Shown: positions 49,395-59,885 of the stretch, one piece after another
How the letters are laid out: the number at the start of each line of letters is the position of its first letter
How positions within the stretch are numbered: position 1 is the first letter of the stretch
Assembly (NCBI RefSeq): GCF_013373865.1
Contig: NC_050474.1
Coordinates: 22,681,716 to 22,745,715, forward strand
Source of the DNA: Monomorium pharaonis
Lineage: Eukaryota; Arthropoda; Insecta; Hymenoptera; Formicidae
Reading direction: 5' to 3'
Length of the DNA: 64,000 bases
Program-made: the position numbers and the translations under genes
The notes under the pieces: generated by a model
What the model saw: the letters and a program-made list of their open reading frames with translations, nothing else
What the model was told of the DNA's origin: nothing
Database searches by the model: none

Positions 49395-52300
49395 TCAAAG
49401 CCTCGTGATCTTGCTTTGACGATTTTTACTGGAATGCCTCTCTCTGGCAAGAAGTCCAAAACCGTAATCCTCGTCGTCGTGTTTGTCGATGTTAGTCTGA
49501 TTGGTCTTTGTATTTTCCTTGCTCTTCTTACTTTTTCCAGTACCTATAAGGGCACTCAACACAGCGTCTTCCTCTTCATCATCGTCGTCGTCATCATCAT
49601 CATCATCCAAAATGGCAAGGTCCTCGGCCTTCTCGTCCTCATCATCGTCGTGTTCCACTTCCTTATCATCGTCCAGTTTATCTTCGTCCTCCTCGTCTTC
49701 GTCTTCTTCATCATCCTTATCATCATCGTCATCATCATCAAGAATTTCGTCATCTTCGTCATCATCGATATCTTCGTCGTCGTCATCTAAAATGTCATCG
49801 TCGTCATCGTCTTCGTCGTCTTCGTCCTTGATGGGCTTCTTTGCTGGCTTCTCAGGATCATGAATGGCGTTGACGCTGGTCGACGTCACCGTAGGTTTCT
49901 TTTTGTCTCCGATGACTCCTTTCTTCACTTTATTAACGGTTGGCGCTTTGTCAGGCTTCGCCGTATACACAATTTTATTAGAAGACTCCGTGATCTGTTC
50001 TTTGTTCTCGTCGGTATTGTCTTCGGTGTTGCTCTCCGTCAGCCCTGTATCTTCTTCCTCTTGTTCTTCTTCTTCTTCTTCTTCTTCTGCCTTGAATGGT
50101 TCTTGGGTATTGTCGTCGTGTTCCTCAAAATTACCTTCTTCATTATTGATGGAAATGGGTAGCTCATGCTCCTCTAACGGTGCAGGAGTCGTTGGTCGCG
50201 CCAGAATTGGTATAGTGAATTCCAACAACGGCGCCGAGGTGGTAACTTTAGTTTGCGTCGGCGATTCATCGTCGCCACCGAAGATATCCAGTAGGGCACT
50301 GAAACCCAACGGGTCGTCATCATCATCGTCGTCGTCGTCATCATCTGATACCTGTGCATCAACTCCTGAGGCATCGGAAACAGTATTTTGGATGGGTCTT
50401 TCATCATCCTCATCGTCGTCATCGTCATCCCCACCAAGCCCGAAAAAATCATCATCATCATCGTCTTCCTCTGAAGTACCGTCTGTCTCGACAGTCGGAA
50501 GTGGTTCAGCTGGTCGAAGCTTTAAACCGTCTGGACCAAATCTAAAAGTCATTTAAATTACGATACGCTGCTTATAATAATATTTTATCAATAATTTATA
50601 TATTAAATCTTTTTAGCTAGAAATTTTTCTTGCGTCTATATAAATTTGGAAAGAAAATCTAGATCTCTATTATTGTTACACTTTTATTCAAGTACCTGAA
50701 GCAACTAACACGAAGAGTAGCTTCCAACTCGGTAGGAGATTGTAATTCCAGACCGAGGCATGCTTTGAAGTGATTCTTTGCATCACGTTGGATGGAATAA
50801 ATCCTGCCGCAAAATTTGGTAAAGCCACCTGGTAGCGGTACGCACACAGGTTTCGGACTTTTTCCTAAAATTCATAATGTATGATGCACATACGTCACAT
50901 AAATAATAAATCAAAATTTACGTGCAAAAATAACTAGTTAAAGTTAAAAATTAAATCATTCGAAATTAAAAGTTATTATAACTTTTTAGTTTTATTATTT
51001 TACTTTCTATTTTTCAACTAGTTACTGTTCAACTTTGATATTATTTGTAAATAGTAATAGCCAAAATTTGTCTAATAAATCGAAGTCGTCGAATACGATA
51101 AAAAAACGAATACACTCAACATTGACATCCTCGAAAAATCGTTTGTACAAATACTTTCGCTCCGCTAGACTGACACGAATTCGAGTGGCGCCTGCACGTC
51201 ACCGCGCGTTGACTTCGTAATCCATTTTTTTTCAGGAACGCACACCGGAGAAATCGATCTCGCGCGTACGGAACTGGCACGACAATGTGAAATTTGTCCG
51301 ATGTAACGGGGCAAAATTTTTTTTCTTTCACGCAGTCATTGCGAACACAGTTTCACGTTCTTTAAAAGGAAGTAAAAGTTTCAAATACTGTGTACGCGTA
51401 TTCTATCGACAAGTCCCATTGACAGTGACATACACACACCGGTGAAAGTCGGATTATAGTTTCCTGAACGTTACATTAATATGTATCCGTCGAATGTTGA
51501 TTCACGCGCAATTAACATACTTTTCTCGCTAATATTTTCAAGCGCGCGGTACACGTGCATGATTAATTTCTTTAGGAGATACGCGACATTAACTGCCTGC
51601 TAAACAAAAAGAAACATAATTATTTATTCAAGCCATCTTTCAATATAATGGCGGTATTATTTTAAATTATCTATATAAAATAAGGAATTATCCAAGAAAT
51701 TGTCTCATTAGCAATAATTATTTAATAGCGTAATTTTGTTTCTTTATTTTTGTAATATCATGTAAAATTTTGTTTTTGGAAAAACTTACTATTTGCTAAA
51801 AATTTTATCTGTAATAAATAATTCACAAGATATACATATTAATTAATCAGAGAAAATGACGGGAAGAAAACTGTTACCATTACTGAACATAATTACCGTT
51901 AACAATCGTGCTGGTTAATATATTATCACCGAAGCTCAACTGGACTGCCAAATTATCACCCTGAAGATACTGCAACGAGGCGCATCCTAAAATTTCAGAT
52001 ACAGAAATTCTTTCATCATTTAACACGTCATAAAAATATATAGAATAAATTTTTAAATATACTATAGTCTATTTATTTTAGATAAAATATATGACAATTA
52101 ATCAGACAAGACAATACTATGGATAACAAATGCATTATGTTTGCGGTTGCACTTTCATTTTTCAAGCATAATTATGTTGCGTGATAATTACCTGGTCCTT
52201 TCAACTGCACTAGCGGTATGTGAAAGTCCCGGCAGCAATTGCAAATGTTTTCGTTGCAGGTGCAATATCTGTTTACGCTATCGGTTGCTTGTTTTAACGA

Positions 52301-52794
52301 CATCGTCGTTAAGTCTATGTCGCTTTGCTTCACATTATTTGCGGCACGAATCACTCGATGCGTTGTCTCATTACGATCTGCGAACATTTATAATTTGTGT
52401 AATTTTATTTCAGTAAATTTAGAATAGATTGTTTATAATTCAATTTTAAAATTACAAATAAATTTGAAAATCATATTATATAAAATTAAAATCACAAACT
52501 TTACAAAAGATACGTATAAAATTATTTAAAAATTCGATCCTTTCTCTAACAAATCTAACAAGAATTAGAGACAGTAAAGTAGGCTAACATGATTATTATT
52601 ATACTTTTTTATTTTATGTATATACAAATCTAAATCAAAATTTTCAAGTGTTTTACATCTTTATTAATTACTTTTGCTTTCTTATTAATTATTTTTATTT
52701 CGAAAGTGTTTCTCTCACCAATTACTCGACCATAAGCCGCGAAAGCCACCAACAAGAGGATCAGTAACAGCTCGAAGATCGTCGACAGTCGCAT
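49395..52794 (-). CDS. DUF4773-type secreted protein with about 380-residue Asp/Glu-rich tail, cluster member 4 (555 aa)
   Basis: Function unknown. Minus-strand exons: 52719-52794, 52192-52377, 51897-51986, 50696-50864, 49395-50541 (1668 nt; phases 1,1,1,2). Exon 1 encodes the signal peptide MRLSTIFELLLILLLVAFAA. The core is CTCNENICNCC (C64, C66, C71, C73, C74). It is followed by CASLQYLQGDNLAVQLSFGD, GKSPKPVCVPLPGGFTKFCG, ACLGLELQ and VSCFRFGPDGLKLRPAEPLP. From about residue 190 on, the last exon is dominated by Asp and Glu runs (several of 6-11 Asp), with Lys- and Pro-containing spacers and an almost basic C-terminus (RHSSKNRQSKITRL). The tail is open over 382 codons despite being repeat-like, which argues it is translated. 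The frame is set by splicing onto VSCFR. An acidic tail of this size would be expected to bind cations (inference). Confidence 0.85.
49565..50500. repeat. Coding trinucleotide (ATC/GTC) repeat tracts
   Basis: Multiple interrupted (TCA/TCG/TCT)n runs on + encode poly-Asp and poly-Glu on - in the last exon of DUF4773 member 4. Interruptions mix GAT and GAC codons, as expected of selected protein repeats and unlike a pure microsatellite. Confidence 0.8.
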
Positions 52795-53869
52795 TCTTCT
52801 ACTATTCTGAAAACAATGCCAAGAATACATATTGCAAGCATAATATTCCACTGTGAAAAATCTTCATTTGATATGTAATGGCACGCACGTTTTAGTCTCA
52901 TTCACAGTTTCTTTCGACTAATTCCGATAAAGGCATGACATTAGAAACCGTAAAAGCATTAAAGATTTTACGCGCGTGCCGACACGCAGGTATCAGAAAA
53001 TACACCGAGATATTCTGAAGCACGAAATGTCGTTTTATACTCGATTTATATCAGCAATGTGTAAGTTAATAAGCTAAATTAAACTTTATGATTTACAAAA
53101 TAAATTAGTCGAGTTAGTTTAAAAGTTGCACGAACAAAAATCTAATCGCTTTTTTGATTGATAAAATATTTAACTTTTCTAACTTTTTCACTAATATACT
53201 TGCAAAATTAAAGTTTTCTTAAAACTGTTTAATCAGTTAACAAGAATTTCCAAAACTTGAAAATCTTGACATAATTTTAAAACCTCTCGGAATATGTTTA
53301 CATTTACCTACTTTTATTTATTTTACATTTACCTACTTTTGAATGATTTTTGAGATTACGCTTCTCAATTTTACGCAGAACGCGTTTAGCTTGTCACAAG
53401 CATTCACAAAGAGCATATTTAAAAAAAATAGTACGTTGAATGTGTTCCTTCCTTCGTAATTATTCCTCTCGCCTTTCCGTAGTCCTCGTCGGCGAACAAT
53501 AGAGATACGTTCCGCTCATCAATCGTCGAGATAGAGCGGCAACTGCTACTACCTTTCTACTTCTTCTGAATTATTAAAACATCTCTACCAGAACCACCGC
53601 AATATTTTCTTCCTTCAGATGAACAATCGGACAAATCGTCCCAAACGCGCAAAACGCACTCTCCTTCCGGTTTCAAACGCGAGTTCCTTTCATACGCCAG
53701 CGACCGGTTGACCCAAATCCCGGTCACGGTCAAAGGCGTGCGTAGGAAAGGCGCTTACTCGAGAGACTCGGTTGGCGGACTTTAGTAGCACAAGCGAGAA
53801 GACGCGCGGCTTTACGTACAGGACAGACGCACTCTGTGTCGCCGTTATAAAACGTTGCGTTACATATGG

Positions 53870-53921
53870 TCAAGGTGCTGGACACGTCGAAGCGTAGCCT
53901 CGACCGTGTCCAGTACCTTGA
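53870..53921. repeat. 52-nt near-perfect inverted repeat (hairpin)
   Basis: The arms 53870-53890 and 53900-53921 are complementary along 21 positions, apart from one G:U-type position and a single-base bulge, with a 9-nt loop. The core arm reads CTGGACACG. It is shorter than a usual pri-miRNA stem. It could be a small structured RNA, a regulatory palindrome or a remnant of a mobile element. Confidence 0.6.
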
Positions 53922-53996
53922 GATCGATTCCTCACACGTCGCCGTGTATCGCGCGGAGGCCAAATCGCGGAAGTGACAGTGCGAGAAGTTAGATTC

Positions 53997-54052
53997 AGCG
54001 CAAATGGTGATCTATAAAATCACTTCTAGGACTTGCTTTATCCATTTGCGCT
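53997..54052. repeat. 56-nt hairpin with perfect 11-bp outer stem
   Basis: AGCGCAAATGG (53997-54007) pairs exactly with CCATTTGCGCT (54042-54052). Inside lies a second small inverted repeat, GTGAT...ATCAC. It lies about 75 nt from the hairpin at 53870-53921. Confidence 0.55.
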
Positions 54053-57000
54053 CGTGTAAAGACTTTACTAATTTGAAAGAAGGTAGATATATTATGTTTA
54101 ATTTTAATGTGTGACGTCTAATCCTGAATAATCAAATGTCAGACGAGATTCTGTATAACGCATGTAAAGAAAACAATTTGTTTATTAATTAATAAAATGG
54201 AATCTATATTAAATAGAACTAACAAGTTAAATATATTATATATGTAATTCTACTAAATATAGAAGCTGCAAAGGAGACGTATTATTTTGTAAGAATTGCA
54301 TACGTAATGAATCGCGTATTGTATTTAAAGAATCAATTGCTAATTGTGCGGGTAATTGATTTTTTAGTAAACGATCTCGTCGTTTTTATCGCGGTGCTCT
54401 TTCCAGATTCCCAAACGGACAAATTGTAGCTGACTCTACCCACCTGTGGATCGTCGAGAAGAAATCCGAGGGGGCACCCGTGCTCGTGCTCTCCTGTCTC
54501 CTGCACCCTACGGCTCTTTTTCCCTGACTCTTCGTCTTACGGAGGCCAATGTCCAACTGAAGATGCCGCCCAACTCCCCCCAAGGTTTCTTTAAAAGTCG
54601 GTCAGGCCACCACCACCTGTCCCCCAGGCCGCTGCTAGGATTATTAAACATTCTAATGCGCTCTAGGTAAATCAGAGACGGCCCCACGCCAACCACGTCG
54701 CGTTGTTCGCTTCCGATCCTATGTCGTCCTTCATCGGACTACGACGGCGTCGCCGTCGTCCCGACGACGAAAGCGGGAAGTCCACTTTTCCATCTCTCCG
54801 ATGAACCGGTACCAGGCGCACGCGGTGCACACGAATGAATGAAGATGGTTCCGGATGATTCAACACGTACGAAAATATACGCGGGAGAGGGGAAAGTCAC
54901 GCCGGTGATTTCCGATATCCTTTAATTGCGTCCGGATTCCGCAGAAAAAGCGACAAGCGAATGCCCCGGGGGACGTGACGACCTCCGCTTATCTGAACAC
55001 GTTTAGATTGTTACCGTAAAAAGTTAAATGCCACAACAAATATTCTAAAAATAAGGGGTTCTAAAATTCAAGGGGTGGGAAAACACATTTTTAAAAAATG
55101 TTATGTTTCAGCCAAAATTATTATCTCTCTTATTTTTGGGAAATTAGACTTTATAAGGTTATATTTTAAATATTCTATTTTTTTTTTTATTATAAACCAG
55201 TCTTGCTTTATGTTATAAATCCAAATATTAATTTAAATCTTATTGTTACGCATGATTTTACGAGCAAGTTCTAATTAATTTGCGACCGTTATAATAACAT
55301 GGCCTACTATTTCTCCCCACCAATAAAATTACATCGATGACTCGCAATGCATTTACGATTAGCACAAGTGATATCAGTTCTTTGTTCGCGTGCTAATTGT
55401 CATTCATACCATCGTTTCATATCGCACAGTTTCTGCTAACTAATAAATTTTTTTGTAATATGTCTGACAGCTGTTGAGCCATAAAGTACGTAAACAAAAG
55501 AGCAATGCAGTCTTAATAAATGAATTAAATTCTTTTTTAGTATCTTCTTCATTATAACAAACTAATATATATTCACTATATAATACAATATATATTTAAA
55601 AATATTATATATTATAAGCAATATACATAATTATATAATATATAAATTACTGCAATTTTGATTTTTTTCTCCTCAAAAAGACTAGCAGCTTTACCAAAAA
55701 AAGGAAATTAGAAATTAATGCATAGCAACAATAATTGACACCATTAATAGAATTATTTCAAATTTTCCAAATGTCTTCTAATTTTTTTGCTCTACAATCA
55801 ACCGACACCATAAATTCGTGCCAGCAGCAAATACCACAGTTCGCGACACAAATTCTAACCGAAGACCCACTTTCGTGCACGTCCAGTCTCTCGCGGGAGT
55901 TTCGTCGTCATACGGGAAAAGAAAGAAAAGAGAAATATACGGAACGCAACGAACGACACGAGTGCAGCGCGAAATTAATGCAGGTGCTCGTACGCTCGTA
56001 TATTCGTTCATTTGTTCGTACGTACGTTCGTTTGCCTCCGATCGATCCGCGGAATCGTGTTTTGGCGGTTAAGGAGGGGCCTTTCTCCGGTTAGTAGGTC
56101 GAAGAAAGTAGTGGCCAGGAGTGGTTCACCTTGGTTAATATTTGTTCGTTCGTTTTCAGATGCCTGGCCAGGTCGTACCAATAGCGATGGCATCAAACTT
56201 ATCGCGAGTAGTTGCTTATCGAAACGCGATACTCCATTCCTTTAAGAATATCTCGATAGCATAAAAGTACGAGAATCTTGAGTAAAAATACTCAAAATTC
56301 ACACAAATATGTTTTTCTACCAAAGAGATTCCAAATCCTAATTTCTAAACGTATTTCAGACGTCCAGCGGACTTTTAATATAATGTCAAGTAATTGCTTG
56401 TAAATATATAAGTTGGATTATTCTTGTGCGATGTTTTAAAAGAAGAGTGCAGATTTTTTTCAGCGATAGCGGATCGCGCGGAAGTTAGCATGGCGCATCG
56501 ATTTGATCCCATCGCTACCCAAGCTATCTCGAATATGATAATTCGATCTTCGGTGGTTCCTAAATCGATGAATAAGACGCGCGACCCGGAAATATGTAGG
56601 TCATCTCGATCAGGCGGGGGGCAAACGAGTTTTTACGTAACGTCGTGGGGTAATCGTCATCGTTGGGATGCTGAGTCCCGGATTGCATCGCCTCACGGGA
56701 GGGAAAAAAAGGAAAAAAAAAAGAAGAGAGAATCGCGACAAGTGCGATCGCACTTACCGGATGATTAGATCTGCGATTAAGGCGGAGTAACCGCGTGTCT
56801 ACTGACGTCTATGCACGGCGCTATTATTTGCACAATTATCTAACGATCCTTTCCGTGCGACGATGATCGATGACAGAGCGGATTACAAGCGAGTCACTTC
56901 CGATCGTTCCCTGTTCTTATGTAATTCCAAGAGCCCCCGAGGGTTCAATTGATTTCTTTTTTCGACCCGATGCATTTTTCAGAATGTGACGGAAATCTAC

Positions 57001-57327
57001 ATACACCTCGCAACCTTATCCCATGGTTTCCTCGAACGTCGCTCGACATATTTTGCCCACGTTTCTAACGCAAACAAAAAAAAATAAAAATTAAATTTTA
57101 CAAGCGACTAGAGAAAGTCGCAGTTATAAGGAATCGGGTTTATTTCAGAAACCTGTGTGGAAATTTTACCTAGGTTGTAATCAGGGCCAAATTAGATTTT
57201 TTTATTTTTATTGAGGCCCAAGTTAGGACGCCTACCTTGGTTCAATATCGATTTGTCCCGCTTTTTAATCTAGGGCCTACATTGGTTTTTAAACTTGGGC
57301 CAATATAAAAATTCAGCTTGAGCAAAC

Positions 57328-58139
57328 TAAAATATAATTTAATTTAATTTTAATTGAATTTAAGTATTTAATTTAATTGAATTAAGTTTAATTTAATTGT
57401 AATTTAAGTAGGGAAGGGAATGTAATAGGGAAGGGAGTGTAGTTTTAGGTAATTTATTATTTTATGAAGGGAATTTGGTAATTGTTAATTTATATTCTAA
57501 GTGGAATGGTAATGGGTGAAGGGGAAGGTGTTTAATTATGGAATTAAGGTTAAGTTTAAGTTGAGGGTAAGTGTAATGGGAAGGGAAGGGGAATTTAGGG
57601 AATTGTAATTGTAATTTGAAATTTATTTAATGGTAATGTTGTGAATGTTTAATTGTAATTTTAATTGTATGTTAATTAATTAATTTTAATTTTAATTTTA
57701 TTTTCATTGATTTTAATTTTAATTTATTTTAATTTTAATTTTAATTTTAATTTTTTTACTTTTATTTTATTTTATTTTATTTTATTTTAATTTTATTTTA
57801 TTTTATTTTATTTTTTTTATTTATTTTATTTTATTTTATTTTATTTGAATTTTAATTTTATTTATTTATTTTATTATTTCTTTTAATTTATTTAATTTTA
57901 TTTTTATTTATTTTATTTTATTTTATTTATTTATTTTATTTTATTTTATTTTATTTTATTTTATTTTATTTTATTTTATTTTATTTTATTTTATTTTATT
58001 TTATTTTATTTTATTTTATTTATTTTATTTATTTTTATTTTTATTTATTTTATTTATTATTTATTTAATTTTATTTTAATTTAATTTAATTTAATTTAAT
58101 TTTAAAAATAATTTTATATTTATTTATAAAATATTTTTT
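57328..58139. repeat. Low-complexity tract, nearly cytosine-free on the plus strand, with (TTTTA)n expansion
   Basis: Only four C residues occur in 812 nt on the plus strand. The left part mixes TTAATT with GGGAAGGG words (57410-57600). The right part (about 57700-58090) is a long, imperfect (TTTTA)n array that is purest at 57,935-58,020. Read on the minus strand it forms an A-rich tail directly downstream of the tRNA-like segment. Confidence 0.85.
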
Positions 58140-58155
58140 CAAATAATTAAAAACT

Positions 58156-58226
58156 TGCCGCTGGTAGTTTGAACCCGGGACCTAGGATTACAAAACTTGT
58201 ACTCTATCTACTGAGCCAATTGACTT
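58156..58226 (-). repeat. tRNA-Thr(UGU)-like SINE head or degenerate tRNA
   Basis: On the minus strand an A-box-like TGGCTCAGTAGA (58219-58208) and a B-box-like GGTTCAAAC (58176-58168) are spaced as in tRNA. The D stem GCTC/GAGT pairs. The loop TTTGTAA places TGT at the anticodon. The acceptor, anticodon and T stems do not pair properly, so it is not a functional tRNA. An A-rich tail follows, as in tRNA-derived SINEs. Confidence 0.6.
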
Positions 58227-58293
58227 ATTGATATTGGGTACTTGTAATTGTCTATATATACTTATTAGTACATTAAAATTAAAATTAGAATTT

Positions 58294-58879
58294 TTCGAGA
58301 AAAAATTGTAAGAGGCACTTTTATTGCAGATTCTTATTCGGAAAAATCATACAAACATATTAAACAAAAATTCAACTTAGAAAAAGTTGATAATTATTGT
58401 GTAAACAATGTTAATTAAAAATTAAAAAATTAAAATATAATTAAATAAAAAATAGCTTTGTGTCAAAAGTTATGAATGTTTTGGGCTAAAATTTTCAAGA
58501 CTTTTAGAGAATAATAACCGCTACTATTTAAGCCCTATTACAAGAATTTGCCATCACTTGTCCATTTGTTATTAACAATTTAAGAAAAAAGTAAATTTTG
58601 GCAGTTTTTAATTTTTTTCTCCTTAAAAAATAAACCAATTGGAACGTTCGACGGCTCATTTAATAGATATTTTTAATACCTATAAGCTTATATTTTTTGT
58701 TTTTTGCTAATAGTAATAAATTTTTTTTTATTGCCAAAAAACGAAAATTTTTACCTTCTTTCATTGTGTACACAATAATTCCCAACTTTTTTCGAGTTGA
58801 ATTTTCGTTTAATATGTTTGTATGATTTTTTCGAATAAGAATCTGCAATAAAAGTGTCTCTTACAATTTTTTCTCGAAA
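58294..58879. repeat. Fold-back element with about 118-bp inverted arms
   Basis: The arms 58294-58410 and 58762-58879 are inverted copies at high identity. They share TCGAGAAAAAATTGTAAGAG, TTTTATTGCAGATTCTTATT and CATACAAACATATTAAAC. They are separated by about 350 bp of AT-rich sequence without coding capacity. Identity falls off sharply outside the arms. No target duplication was identified. Confidence 0.8.
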
Positions 58880-59885
58880 CAGTGGTTTTTGAGTCTAATT
58901 TCCCTGTACTGTATATGTTATAAACTGACGCAATTATATTATTAATAAAAGCAGTTAAATTTTGCAAAATATATTAAAAATAAATAGCATTAATTTATTT
59001 ACCTATTAATTTCATTGTTAAATTTGTCTTTTTCCATAACCTTAATAATTTGATGGAAATTGCAATCTATTTAGCACTAATACTTTGAAGCGTTCAAATG
59101 GTTAATTAGATGGTTAATTATGTTTAAGTTGGGCTTATATATGTAAAATAAATTGGGCCAAAACTACAGGATATATCATTGCCCAATTTATTATGTTTAA
59201 TAAATAAATAAAAACAACAATTTTAAAATATATCAATTATTTATTATATTTTATGCATTATGTATTATACATATAATCGTATCGTTTAATCAATCGAAAT
59301 AGATATCAGTATTTGCAAAACAGAAATGGTATTTTTAAAAAATCTTACAAAAACATATTACGAGTCTGATATCGGTTATTTGCAATTAATATTCTATTTA
59401 AAACTTTTGTTTTTCTTTACGATCTATTTAAAAGCCAAACATAGAAGACAACAAACTCAATAAAATAATAGATTTTATAAATAATGTATTAGCTAATTAT
59501 TTCAGTCTATCAGACATGGAAAACGGTATGTTACTTTGAAATATTTAAGTCTAATACAATTAATAATATATTAAAATAATTAAAATATAAGAATTAAGAA
59601 AAAAAGCTATAACTAGGCAAACCTAACTGTTTTGGAGCAAACATCTATTTCAAACTAGGTCCTATACGGGCTGTAACCGGGCAAACCTAACTGTGAGTCT
59701 TGGGGAAAAAGTTGTAAATTTAAACCAGGCCCAATTCAGGCAAGCCCAAGTTCAAATATCTTAAATAGGCCCTGAATAAGCCCTGAATAGGTTTCAGTTC
59801 GAAAAGCCTTTATTTGGGATGTCTAAGTAACGCCCGTATGGGGTCAATATTAAATAGGGCATGCTTAGATGAATTTCCACACGGG

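Larger units (their letters stand above)
52795..57151. other. Intergenic DNA upstream of DUF4773 member 4
   Basis: No protein gene recognised. A GC-richer stretch at 53.5-54.05 kb holds two compact hairpins, described separately. Another GC-rich stretch at 54.4-55.0 kb has short frames on both strands but no splice or domain support. The remainder is AT-rich. Confidence 0.5.
57152..59885. mobile_element. Candidate 2.7-kb non-autonomous DNA transposon or composite repeat
   Basis: CCTGTGTGGAAATT at 57152-57165 and AATTTCCACACGGG at 59872-59885 are inverted repeats (13 of 14). Both ends are followed inward by similar GGCCCAA/AGGCCC-rich sequence (57190-57310 and 59620-59800), absent elsewhere in the window. 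There is no coding capacity. A clear target duplication is not visible: the flanks AGAAA and AAGGAA do not match convincingly. The interval contains the cytosine-poor tract, the tRNA-like segment and the fold-back listed below, so it may be several nested insertions. Confidence 0.5.

Noticed and set aside
49501..50556. Long Ser-rich plus-strand frames (up to 230 codons)
   Set aside because: They are antisense shadows of the poly-Asp/Glu exon of DUF4773 member 4, whose frame is fixed by splicing onto the conserved core.
58150..58230. Functional tRNA-Thr gene
   Set aside because: Acceptor, anticodon and T stems do not pair. Only the A/B boxes and D stem remain.
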